Below, one piece after another: positions 1 through 7,466 of a stretch of DNA of 11,484 nucleotides. A model generated the notes under the pieces. The model ran no database searches, had not been told where the DNA came from, and worked only from the letters and a program-made list of their open reading frames with translations. Origin of the DNA: Candidatus Delongbacteria bacterium (lineage in GTDB: Bacteria > Delongbacteria > UBA4055); contig JAQICF010000143.1 in the NCBI GenBank assembly GCA_027858795.1, forward strand, positions 1 to 11,484, in the 5' to 3' direction. Every line of letters starts with the position of its first letter. Within the stretch, counting starts at the first letter, position 1. Position numbers and translations under genes: made by a program.

Positions 1-923
1 ACCATTGCTGGTTTTTCATTTATATCCAATCCTGCAGTATAGTCAAATCTATCTTTCACTGATTGTTCTACTTTCTTATTCATAATTCTAAGGTCAAGGT
101 CAACTGGACATGCAGTTACGCAAGAGCCACAGTCAACACATCTACCTGCAACATGAAGATTTCTAATCAGGTGGAATATCACAGAATCAGTTACTTCCGG
201 AGTTTTCCCTATCCATTGAGGATCGTTTTGATCTACAAAACATTCGTTACAATAGCATGAAGGACAAACATTTCTACAAGCATAGCATCTGATACATTTT
301 GAATATTCTTCTTTTATATAATCCCATCTTTCCTCAGATGATTTATCCTCGAAGTCAGTTACAACCTTGAATTCATCAGGAACATCTACTTCTGCTCTAG
401 GTTCACCAATGAAAGTGTCGTATTCTTTTGCATCAGGATAACGACAGTAAATACACGAGTCGCTTAGAACTTCTTTTAAAGGAACTTTCTTCTCGAAAGA
501 TCTTCCGATCAAAGTAACTTCGTCACCATCAACTGTTACATCAATAACTTCTTTATCTTCGGTAATAGCCTGAATTTTTTTCTTCTCGAAAACTCCATTA
601 CAAGGAACACCTATGATATGAGCTTGTTCTCTCTTGATCTGATTCTCGACAGTATAAAGGACAACTGAACGAGCATCACAACCTTTTGAAACTATTCCAA
701 TCTTCTTATAATCTTTCTTAAGTTGTTTTTTATCTTTAGTCAAATATACTGTTAGATTATTCCTGCATGTATTATCAAAGATAAGTTGATCTGCATCTTC
801 AGGTTTAGTTATAAAAATTGGTGTTGCTGACATTGGCAAAGAACCTTTACCGTATCCAATAACAATATCTACAATTTTATCTTCAAGGAGTTTTTTAACT
901 TGTGATCTTAATTCTTCAATCAT
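1..923 (-). CDS. FrhB/FdhB-type iron-sulfur flavoprotein, third paralogue (3' end outside window)
   Basis: Partial gene; about 307 codons are visible and it stays open at the window edge. It resembles the coenzyme F420 hydrogenase/formate dehydrogenase beta-subunit family, cytoplasmic proteins that pass electrons between a soluble donor and iron-sulfur partners. Visible motifs: KGCDARSV at residues 80-87 followed by a conserved IIGVPCNG stretch ending near 110; a CIYC pair at 157-160; a dense cluster with Cys 210, 213, 216, 220, 223, 225 and 228; and a classical ferredoxin motif at Cys 262, 265, 268, 272 followed by Pro. The ATG shares one base with the stop codon of the upstream mvhD-like gene (TAATG), and GAAGGAG lies 7 bases before it, so translation is probably coupled. 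It differs clearly from the other two FrhB-like proteins, which have RPCExRA where this has GCDARS. No F420-binding residue can be proved by eye; the physiological donor is unknown. An AsrA/FlxB-like assignment is a possible alternative. Confidence 0.8.
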   Translation of the reverse strand, partial: MIEELRSQVKKLLEDKIVDIVIGYGKGSLPMSATPIFITKPEDADQLIFDNTCRNNLTVYLTKDKKQLKKDYKKIGIVSKGCDARSVVLYTVENQIKREQAHIIGVPCNGVFEKKKIQAITEDKEVIDVTVDGDEVTLIGRSFEKKVPLKEVLSDSCIYCRYPDAKEYDTFIGEPRAEVDVPDEFKVVTDFEDKSSEERWDYIKEEYSKCIRCYACRNVCPSCYCNECFVDQNDPQWIGKTPEVTDSVIFHLIRNLHVAGRCVDCGSCVTACPVDLDLRIMNKKVEQSVKDRFDYTAGLDINEKPAM

Positions 924-1372
924 TATTTAGCTCCTTCTAATTCTATAGGTTTCGCTGCATACTTAACCATTCTTTTCGCAGGTCCGATCTTTTTAATATC
1001 TTCAGTGACCTTTGTAATAATGTTTGCAAATTTCTCACCTTCTCCAGCAGAAACCCATGAAAATTGAACTCTTTCAGGTTCAATACCAATGAATTCCAAG
1101 AGAGGCTTTATCGTAGAAAAACGTCTACGTGCGATGAAATTACCTGACAGGTAATGGCAGTCGCCCGGATGTCAACCAGAGACAAGAAGACCGTCGTATC
1201 CACTCTGCAATGTCTTCATTATGAATAATGGATCAACTCTACCTGAGCAAGGGATCCTTATCACTCTGACATTAGGCGGATACTGAATTCTTGAAACTCC
1301 TGCAAGATCTGCTCCCGCATACGAACACCAATTACATAGTATCGCGAGAATCTTAGGTTGCCAATCTTTCAT
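923..1372 (-). CDS. mvhD: MvhD-like selenoprotein (UGA = Sec67), module B, second copy
   Basis: Small iron-sulfur electron-transfer protein of the MvhD/FlxD/BamF type, 149 residues if the in-frame UGA at 1172-1174 is read as selenocysteine. Motifs in order: CNWC at 13-16, an invariant PC at 41-42, then U67-HPGDCHY, where most family members carry Cys in place of U, and an ARRR stretch shortly after. Cysteines of these motifs bind the [2Fe-2S] cluster in characterised MvhD. The reading frame continues with clear homology for 82 codons beyond the UGA to a TAA. A hairpin starts 16 bases after the UGA (1139-1155). The start is fixed by AGGAG a few bases upstream. The gene follows the fused hdrA after 21 bases and overlaps the next gene by one base. 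Its tail (to ELEGAK) is longer than in the other two copies. It probably hands electrons between the HdrA protein and the FrhB-like protein. Confidence 0.9.
1139..1155 (-). promoter_or_regulatory. bSECIS hairpin of the 923-1372 mvhD-like gene
   Basis: The mRNA reads ATTACC-TGTCA-GGTAAT: a perfect 6-bp stem (7 bp if the loop shrinks to three bases) with a 5-base loop whose second base is G. It begins 16 bases after the UGA. Position, stem and early loop G fit bacterial SECIS elements that recruit SelB. The loop differs from the other two copies while the stem is identical. Confidence 0.75.
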
Positions 1373-1393
1373 TTAAACTCCTAAAAATTAAAT

Positions 1394-4300
1394 TTAAAAT
1401 ATTTCCAGTTCTTCTGTCAATGCAAGTGAATCGAACGTTGAATAAAGCTGTTCGTTTGTGAACCCTCTTAGATCCAATGCCCCGCAACGACATGATGCCA
1501 CACAAGCTCCACAACCTTTACAAAGTGCATCGTTTACAATAGCGATCTCTTTCTCAGGATCAACAGCAATCGCATTATAAGCACAAGTTATTTCACAATA
1601 TCCACAACCGGTACATCTTGCATCATTTACTTCAGTTATCGTTCCTTCGGCTAATATTTGCTTTTTATTCAAGAATGTTAAAGCTCTACTTGCTGCAGCT
1701 TTTGCCTGCATCAAACTTTCATCCATATCTTTTGGTCCGTGAGCGAGTCCGCATAAGAAAACACCGTCAGTTGCGAAATCAACAGGTCTAAGTTTCGCAT
1801 GAGCTTCCAAGAATACACCATCAGCATTCAAAGGTACTTTCAGCATTCGAGCTAAATCAATATTATCTTTCTTTGGATCAACAGCTACAGATAGTACCAG
1901 CATATCAGCAGTGATCTGTACTTCTTTATCCATGATCGGATCAAATACGGTAATATTAACTGCGCTATCAGGATCCATCTTGTCTACAAGAGTAACTTCC
2001 GGTTTCTTTTCCGGAGAATAATGAACGAACATAGTTCCATTATCTCTAAGTTCACTATAATATTTCTCTCTAAATCCATATGTTCTCATATCACGATAGA
2101 TGATATAAACATTAGTATTTGGCATCATATCTTTAAGTACACCAGCGTTCTTAACTGCTTTTGTACAACATATCCTGCTACAGTACATTTTATCTTCTTC
2201 TCTAGAACCAACACATTGGATCATTACGACTGTCTTAGGTTTCTTAGGGAATTTCTTTTTATGAAGCATTCCTTCAAATTCAACCTGTGTAACGATTGTG
2301 GAAGTTTCTCCGTAAAGATACTCCTGAGTTTCATGCTCATCTGCACCAGTTGCAATAACAGTTACACCATGTTCAAAAGTGTGTTCTTTCTCTGATTCTT
2401 TCTCAACGATAAGAGTTTCAAAGTTTCCGACATATCCGTCTATCTTTTTAACATCAGTATTCTTATATAAATGTATGTGTTTGTTATTTGCTACTCTGTT
2501 AATATAATCAGCTAAATGTTTCTGAGGATCACTGCCAAAATTAAAGAATATATTCCTCATATTTCCACCGAGAAAGTTTTCCCTTTCCACTAAGTAAACT
2601 TCATGACCAGCAGTAGCCAAAGTATCAGCAGCAACCATGCCGGCTAATCCTCCTCCAATTACCAATGCTTTTGGATTTATATCAATCGGCAACCTATCCA
2701 GTGGTTTAAGTTCTCTTGCTTTTCCGGCAGCCATTGCCATCAAGTCTTTAGCTTTCACAGTAGCAAGTTCAGGTTCATTCTGGTGAGCCCAACTACATTG
2801 ATCACGGATATTAGCCATTTCAAATAAATAAGGATTTAATCCTGCTTCATTTATAGTTTCTCTAAATAATGGTTCGTGAGTACGAGGAGTACAGGCTGCT
2901 ACAACGATTCTGTTAAGATTCTGCTCTTTAATTCTTTTCTTGATAATATCCAAACCGTCAGGAGAACAGGCATACATCAGGTCTTCAGAATATTCAACAT
3001 TTGGTAAGCTTCTTGCACTTTCAGCTACTGCCTTAACATCAACTACTCCCGCAATATTTATACCGCAATGACAAACAAAAGTACCTATTCTAGGTCTAAC
3101 ACCTGCAACAGGAATTTCTTTTGGTGCATCTTTCGGATCAGTTAGTTTTTGTCTTTCAAGTCTTAAATATTTTGTAGCTTCAGCAACCGCTCCGGAAGCA
3201 GATACAACTGACTCTGGAATATCTTTTGGAGCATTCATAGCACCACAGACATAAATTCCATCTCTTGAAGTCGTCAATGGTGTGTAGGAATCAGATCTGC
3301 AGAAACCGTATTCATTTAATTTGATATCAAGCTTTTCAGCTAATTCCGGCATTCCTTTTCTTGGTTGAAGACCAACAGCAAGAACTACCATGTCGAACTC
3401 TTTATACTGAATATCACCATTTTCATATACATATTTAAGTGTTAAGCTTCCATCTTCATTTTCTGAAATATCAGAAACTTTAGATTTTATGAACTGAACG
3501 CCATACTTGTTTTTTGCGTTTTCGTAATATTTATCAAAATCTTTACCAAATGGTCTAATATCCATATAGAAAATTGAAGATTTCAATCCTTTGATATGTT
3601 CAGTTGCAATAATAGCTTCTTTAATTGCGAACATACAACATGCGGATGAACAATAATTGTGATCAATGCTTTCATCACGAGATCCTACGCATTGAATAAA
3701 AGCAATAGTTTTTGGCTCTTTGTGATCATTGAATTTAACAACATGACCACCCATAGGACCTGAAGCAGAAAGCATTCTTTCAAATTCTAAAGATGTTACT
3801 ACATTACTGAATCTTTTATAGCCAAGATTACCAAAATGAATAGGATTGAAAGTATCAATACCTGTAGATAAGATAACAGCACCAACACTTAGTTCAACAC
3901 TTTTATCTACGTCTTCATATCTAATTGCTCCTGCAGGGCAGACCTTTTCACAGATCTTACAAACACCCTTAGTCAGGTATAGACATTTTTCCTTGTCAAT
4001 AGTGTATTCAGCAGGAATACTCTGTAAGAAATATCTAGAGATAGCACCTCTTTTACGAAGTTGCATATCAAATTCATCGTCAACTTTGACAGGACATTTT
4101 TCTTCACAGATACCGCAAGAAACACATTTTTCAGGATCTACATATTTTGCTTCTTCAATGATCTTTACTTTAAAATCTCCGGGTAAACCTTCTACAGATT
4201 CAACTTTTGATTTTATGTGTATGGCAATATTCGGATGACGAACAGCTTCACTCATTTTAGGTGCAAGAATACACATTGAACAATCATTTGTTGGAAAAGT

Positions 4301-4447
4301 CTTATCCAACTGAGGCATTCTTCCACCGATAGTTGCAGATTCTTCGACCAAATGAACTTTTACACCCATTTCCGCTAGATCAAGAGCCGCTTGAATTCCT
4401 GCGATCCCTGCTCCGACTACCATTGCTGATCTACTTTTTAAACTCAT
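1394..4447 (-). CDS. hdrA: Fused tandem HdrA-type FAD/iron-sulfur protein (QmoA-like half + HdrA/QmoB-like half)
   Basis: 1017 residues, considerably longer than a single-unit HdrA. HdrA is the FAD subunit of soluble heterodisulfide-reductase-type complexes and the site of electron bifurcation in characterised ones. Half one (about 1-440): Rossmann GAGIAG at 12-17, CSMC at 56-59, an inserted ferredoxin domain (Cys 108, 111, 114, 118; then 155, 163, 166, 170), QCVGSRD at 252-258 and CSSACC at 266-271. Half two (about 452-1017): the HdrA N-terminal cluster domain (CHC at 459-461, Cys 494, Cys 519), a second Rossmann GGGLAG at 598-603, QCVGSRE at 744-750, YCSRICC at 755-761, and a C-terminal two-cluster ferredoxin (Cys 945, 948, 951, 955; Cys 976, 979, 982, 986, with an extra Cys 988). 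It starts 58 bases after one mvhD-like gene, with AAGGG before the ATG, and is followed by another. The partner that accepts its electrons is not encoded here. Confidence 0.93.
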   Translation of the reverse strand: MSLKSRSAMVVGAGIAGIQAALDLAEMGVKVHLVEESATIGGRMPQLDKTFPTNDCSMCILAPKMSEAVRHPNIAIHIKSKVESVEGLPGDFKVKIIEEAKYVDPEKCVSCGICEEKCPVKVDDEFDMQLRKRGAISRYFLQSIPAEYTIDKEKCLYLTKGVCKICEKVCPAGAIRYEDVDKSVELSVGAVILSTGIDTFNPIHFGNLGYKRFSNVVTSLEFERMLSASGPMGGHVVKFNDHKEPKTIAFIQCVGSRDESIDHNYCSSACCMFAIKEAIIATEHIKGLKSSIFYMDIRPFGKDFDKYYENAKNKYGVQFIKSKVSDISENEDGSLTLKYVYENGDIQYKEFDMVVLAVGLQPRKGMPELAEKLDIKLNEYGFCRSDSYTPLTTSRDGIYVCGAMNAPKDIPESVVSASGAVAEATKYLRLERQKLTDPKDAPKEIPVAGVRPRIGTFVCHCGINIAGVVDVKAVAESARSLPNVEYSEDLMYACSPDGLDIIKKRIKEQNLNRIVVAACTPRTHEPLFRETINEAGLNPYLFEMANIRDQCSWAHQNEPELATVKAKDLMAMAAGKARELKPLDRLPIDINPKALVIGGGLAGMVAADTLATAGHEVYLVERENFLGGNMRNIFFNFGSDPQKHLADYINRVANNKHIHLYKNTDVKKIDGYVGNFETLIVEKESEKEHTFEHGVTVIATGADEHETQEYLYGETSTIVTQVEFEGMLHKKKFPKKPKTVVMIQCVGSREEDKMYCSRICCTKAVKNAGVLKDMMPNTNVYIIYRDMRTYGFREKYYSELRDNGTMFVHYSPEKKPEVTLVDKMDPDSAVNITVFDPIMDKEVQITADMLVLSVAVDPKKDNIDLARMLKVPLNADGVFLEAHAKLRPVDFATDGVFLCGLAHGPKDMDESLMQAKAAASRALTFLNKKQILAEGTITEVNDARCTGCGYCEITCAYNAIAVDPEKEIAIVNDALCKGCGACVASCRCGALDLRGFTNEQLYSTFDSLALTEELEIF

Positions 4448-4505
4448 AAATTTTTTCCCTTAAAGCTTGTGTGAGTATTATCTAATTTCTAAGTTGTCAA
4501 ACTCA

Positions 4506-4931
4506 CTATAAGAATATATTATTTTTAGTCGGGTTTTCACCCTTTTTTGTGATCGTATCAGTATATTCGCAACTTACATTTGCAAATTTTTGACCCTCAG
4601 ACGCAGATATCCATGAAAGTCTAAATCTTTCATCATCCAATCCGAGAGATTTGTAAAGTTCTTGTACAATCTTGATCCTTCTTCTAGTATGATAATTACC
4701 AACCTGGTAATGGCAGTCACCGGGGTGTCAACCACCGACAAGAACACCATCAGCGCCACGGAGATATGATTTTATCAAGAATACAGGATCGATCCTACTT
4801 GAACACATTACTTTGATAGGTAATACTGCCGTAGGATATTGTGATCTATTGATACCTGCAAGATCCGCTCCAGTGTAGGAACACCACTTGCAGAGAAAAC
4901 TTACTATTTTAGGTTTAAACTTTTTTGTCAT
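4506..4931 (-). CDS. mvhD: MvhD-like selenoprotein (UGA = Sec68), module B, first copy
   Basis: 141 residues when UGA at 4728-4730 is read as selenocysteine; the frame ends at TAG. It shares the family pattern: CKWC at 14-17, an MC at 42-43, U68-HPGDCHY, then a TRRR stretch and a LSWISASEG segment conserved in all three copies. The role inferred from the family is a [2Fe-2S] electron shuttle docking to HdrA. Downstream of the UGA the protein stays homologous to its two paralogues for 73 residues, which rules out a chance open frame. The bSECIS hairpin lies at 4695-4711. An AAAGGT precedes the ATG by about seven bases. It lies directly upstream of the fused hdrA gene and downstream of a compound palindromic element, so this may be where a separate transcript or processing product begins. 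It has an extra cysteine near its C-terminus (VSCEY) that the other copies lack. Confidence 0.9.
4695..4711 (-). promoter_or_regulatory. bSECIS hairpin of the 4506-4931 mvhD-like gene
   Basis: The mRNA reads ATTACC-AGGTT-GGTAAT: a perfect 6-bp stem with a 5-base loop and G at loop position 2, starting 16 bases after the UGA. It is base-identical to the element in the 10581-11003 gene. Spacing and shape match bacterial selenocysteine insertion elements; SelB binding itself is inferred. Confidence 0.75.
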
Positions 4932-4960
4932 AATCTATACCTTTTTTTATTCGCTATACT

Positions 4961-5024
4961 GCAAGGGGCTAAAGCCACCTTGTTCACAAATCCATTATTT
5001 GAACAAGGGGTTTGAACCCCTTGT
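4961..5024. repeat. Compound palindromic intergenic element (two related hairpins plus outer pairing)
   Basis: The gap between the second FrhB-like gene and the following mvhD-like gene holds two variants of one palindrome. The first is CAAGGGGC-TAAA-GCC(A)CCTTG at 4962-4982. The second is ACAAGGGGTT-TG-AACCCCTTGT at 5003-5024, a perfect 10-bp arm pair. They are joined by CCTTGTTC (4978-4985) facing GAACAAGG (5001-5008), giving competing folds. The two halves keep pairing while differing in sequence (GGC/GCC against GGTT/AACC). On the plus strand the second palindrome is followed by AATTTTTTT, which looks like a terminator in that direction, but no plus-strand gene leads into it. The layout suggests a REP- or MITE-like dispersed repeat. 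It may also act as an RNA stability or partial termination element within the operon. Confidence 0.7.
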
Positions 5025-5031
5025 AATTTTT

Positions 5032-6126
5032 TTACGCGCCCATTTCAGGGAATTCTTGCTCTTTGAAGATCATAACAGGTATTTGTTCTTCTACATCTCT
5101 ACCAGGTACAAAATCAAATGCTTTAGCTACTTGCTCTCCTGATCTGTTGAACATAGGTCCGACAGGAATACTTGCAGGACATACATCTGTACACTGTCCG
5201 CATCCTACACAAGAGTAAGCCATGTGTGACATTCTTCCCAGATGAAAGAAAATCGTGTCCGGAGGAAGTCTTAAAGCTCCTTTTTGCTCAAGTTCTTTCT
5301 CCAAGATCGATGTATTGTAATCAAAATTTGACGATGTGAAATCACATTGAGTACAATAACAGATAGGGCATACACTATTACATCCGTGACAGCCGATACA
5401 TTTTCCAAAGACTTCTACCATTCCGTCAAGACCTTTATCAGTTTTGTCGATTGTAGCAAATAGAGCTTCTTTTTCCTTGAGTCTTTTTTCCAATAATGTA
5501 TCAATTACAGATGCATCAAATTTATCATCACTTAAATTACCCTCAAAACCTTCAGTGAATTTAACAGCTTTGTCAGTATTTAAATATAATTTTGTATTTT
5601 TAGGATCTTCATTTATCACAGAGATAAGAATATCTGCGTTCATAGGTGCGAAATGCTCACAAGCTTTACAGTTTGCACGAACATTTCCGTGAATTTCACC
5701 TTTTTCAACAGCTTTCCAATAATCTTCAAGTTGCCCGGCCACTTTTCCATGTGCATGATCTTTAAGAGGAATAACTCCACCACAAGTATGAGTGATAAAA
5801 AGGAAATTATCCATAGAACCCTGAGATCTTTTTGCCATTTCAATAAATGCTCTGAATTCACAAGGTCTGATAACGACTGCTACAGGTTTTTCCAATGGAG
5901 TAAACCCTGATAATACTTGTCCTGCCTGCAAAGGCATGATCGGATAAAATGGATCAATTGTATCTAGATTTTCTACTTTTGTTGTTAAAGCATAGTCGTG
6001 TGAATCGGCATCATTGATCTTTCTCAGAGTAAAAACACCACTTACTACTTCTTTTTCCATAAGGTACTTTAGAAGATCTTTGATAACAACATCACGATTT
6101 TTATCTACAGTTAAAAGTTTACTCAT
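5032..6126 (-). CDS. FrhB/FdhB-type iron-sulfur protein, module A, second copy
   Basis: 364 residues from the preferred ATG; an in-frame GTG at 6130-6132 would add two residues but lies inside the Shine-Dalgarno run. It resembles F420-hydrogenase/formate-dehydrogenase beta-subunit proteins with added ferredoxin domains. Motifs: VVIRPCEFRAF at 84-94, HTCGG at 113-117, a CKAC pair at 153-156, then Cys 243, 246, 249, 253, 256, 258 and 261, then FHLGRMSHM and a ferredoxin motif at Cys 306, 309, 312, 316 followed by Pro. It is a clear paralogue of its upstream neighbour, sharing RPCExRA, CIGCHxCNSVCPICYCxQC and FHxGRMxHM, with which it overlaps by 8 bases. The two probably form a heterodimer or adjacent subunits of one cytoplasmic electron-transfer complex with the HdrA-type proteins. 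The electron donor cannot be told from sequence by eye; AsrA/FlxB-like dicluster proteins are an alternative family. Confidence 0.85.
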   Translation of the reverse strand: MSKLLTVDKNRDVVIKDLLKYLMEKEVVSGVFTLRKINDADSHDYALTTKVENLDTIDPFYPIMPLQAGQVLSGFTPLEKPVAVVIRPCEFRAFIEMAKRSQGSMDNFLFITHTCGGVIPLKDHAHGKVAGQLEDYWKAVEKGEIHGNVRANCKACEHFAPMNADILISVINEDPKNTKLYLNTDKAVKFTEGFEGNLSDDKFDASVIDTLLEKRLKEKEALFATIDKTDKGLDGMVEVFGKCIGCHGCNSVCPICYCTQCDFTSSNFDYNTSILEKELEQKGALRLPPDTIFFHLGRMSHMAYSCVGCGQCTDVCPASIPVGPMFNRSGEQVAKAFDFVPGRDVEEQIPVMIFKEQEFPEMGA

Positions 6127-7309
6127 GACCACCCCCTTTTGCTTCTACCTTTGCTTCTGCCTCGACTTCTACACTCTTTACGAGATCTTTTAACTCTCCA
6201 AGTTCTTCTAATTTATAATCTCTCATAGGAAGAGCATCACCAACACTGTTTCCGGCGATATAGTCAAATGCTTCCTGAGTCTGAGCACCAGTATAAGAGA
6301 ATATCTTAGCAACAGGAATGTCTACAGGGCAAGCATCAGAACAAAGTCCGCAGTTTATACAGGATAAACTCATGTGTGCCATTCTACCTACATGGAACAT
6401 TATTTTATCCTGAGGATAACCGAGTGCGCCTTTCTTATCAGCACGGATCTTAATAAAATCTGAATTTGGTTTGTTAGCAACAGAATCAAAGTAGCATTGA
6501 CGGCAATAGCAGATAGGGCAGACACTATTACAGTTGTGGCATCCGATACAATTTGCAAAAGTTTCTTTAAGGTTATCTAAACCTACTGCCATCTTTGCTA
6601 CACTTTCAAATTCCGTTTTTCTTGCTATGGCTCTCTTTGAAATGATACTATCCATATCTTTAGACCATTCAGCGAGTAGAGACGTAATACCTTGCGTCTC
6701 TATATCAAGCGTCTCTACAACCTTTTCACCTTTTTCGCTGTTTGGAATAAGAATGATCCCATCTTTATTTATAGCAAAGTGAAGATCAGTAGCGGCAGGA
6801 ATTGAACATTTGTCACAAAGCTCACATGTATCTTTAATTATTTTAGAATCATATGTTCTATCTTCAACTAACTTATCAAAATCCTTTTCACCCTTTTCAG
6901 GATCTGAAATATAATCCTGCATAGGCAATGCACCGACACAATCATAACTGAATAGAGTAATGTCTTCAAGTTTGATCTGATTGAGCTTTACCAACTCGAT
7001 GATAGCTCGGATCTCACAAGGTCTTACAACAACAGCGATTTTATATCTTCCGTTACCCTTTCTAGTGTATTTTTTTATAGCATTAGCTGCATTAACCGGC
7101 ATTATAGGTGCTATGGGATTTGCATCTTCAAGTAATTCAATATCCTTGATCATCATCCATGCATAAGAATCCTGAGAAGGAACTCTCATTGGCATTAATA
7201 CCAAGTTGAATTGTTCTTTTTCTACTGCAACTTTGAAGAAATTCTTAATAGCAGAACGAATGTCGTTCTTAGAATTTAATCTTGCCCCTTTCTTAGGGAT
7301 GTTATCCAT
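6119..7309 (-). CDS. FrhB/FdhB-type iron-sulfur protein, module A, first copy, with low-complexity tail
   Basis: 396 residues, soluble, no signal peptide or membrane segment. Motifs: VVVRPCEIRAII at 93-104, DCVG at 123-126, CELCDKC at 162-168, a dense cluster at Cys 254, 257, 260, 264, 267, 269 and 272, FHVGRMAHM, and a ferredoxin motif at Cys 317, 320, 323, 327 followed by Pro. It is likely to carry electrons between a soluble donor or partner enzyme and the HdrA-type proteins encoded just upstream; the donor is unknown. A strong GAGGAG site precedes the ATG. The variable segment at residues 198-211 is encoded by a palindromic repeat (6676-6718). It is about five residues longer there than its paralogue. 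The C-terminus is a Glu/Ala/Lys-rich tail ending in GGGHE that the paralogue lacks. The gap of 157 bases before it shows no convincing gene. Confidence 0.85.
   Translation of the reverse strand: MDNIPKKGARLNSKNDIRSAIKNFFKVAVEKEQFNLVLMPMRVPSQDSYAWMMIKDIELLEDANPIAPIMPVNAANAIKKYTRKGNGRYKIAVVVRPCEIRAIIELVKLNQIKLEDITLFSYDCVGALPMQDYISDPEKGEKDFDKLVEDRTYDSKIIKDTCELCDKCSIPAATDLHFAINKDGIILIPNSEKGEKVVETLDIETQGITSLLAEWSKDMDSIISKRAIARKTEFESVAKMAVGLDNLKETFANCIGCHNCNSVCPICYCRQCYFDSVANKPNSDFIKIRADKKGALGYPQDKIMFHVGRMAHMSLSCINCGLCSDACPVDIPVAKIFSYTGAQTQEAFDYIAGNSVGDALPMRDYKLEELGELKDLVKSVEVEAEAKVEAKGGGHE
6131..6140 (-). promoter_or_regulatory. Shine-Dalgarno sequence that decides the start at 6126
   Basis: The mRNA reads AAAAGGGGGT, with its G run five bases before ATG at 6124-6126. 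The same bases encode the final Lys-Gly-Gly residues of the upstream protein. This favours the ATG at 6126 over the GTG at 6132 and suggests translational coupling across the 8-base overlap. Confidence 0.65.
6676..6718. repeat. GTAGAGACG palindromic repeat inside a coding sequence
   Basis: The plus strand carries GTAGAGACG at 6676-6684, CGTCTCTA at 6695-6702 and CGTCTCTAC at 6710-6718. The left arm pairs perfectly with either right arm. The two right arms are a direct repeat of GCGTCTCTA spaced 15 bases apart, exactly five codons, so the frame is kept. In the protein this gives VET and IET five residues apart. GTAGAGACG/CGTCTCTAC hairpins resemble short dispersed repeats that I recall from several bacterial phyla, usually between genes; identity with any named family is not verified. 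Confidence 0.65.
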
Positions 7310-7466
7310 TAATCTCTCCTCTATTCAGGCTGATGAAAAATTTCGTATATCTTCATCTCATCCTTTTTTCTTTTCATGTCACTTGGCTCATCCAAGCTCA
7401 ATCAAGAAATAAATATGCTCTTCGATCTACTCGTTTTTAAGCAGCCTGTTTTTTCATGAATTTCAA

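Noticed and set aside
4574..4759. A minus-strand open frame overlapping the second mvhD-like gene in another frame
   Set aside because: It is an out-of-frame shadow; the Sec-containing frame matches the two paralogues throughout.
7321..7377. An 18-residue minus-strand open frame in the 157-base gap before the first FrhB-like gene
   Set aside because: No ribosome site, lysine-rich random-looking sequence, and its stop simply abuts the next Shine-Dalgarno. A weak CTTGG/CCAAG hairpin and a CAGGCTG inverted pair in the same gap are too short to call.
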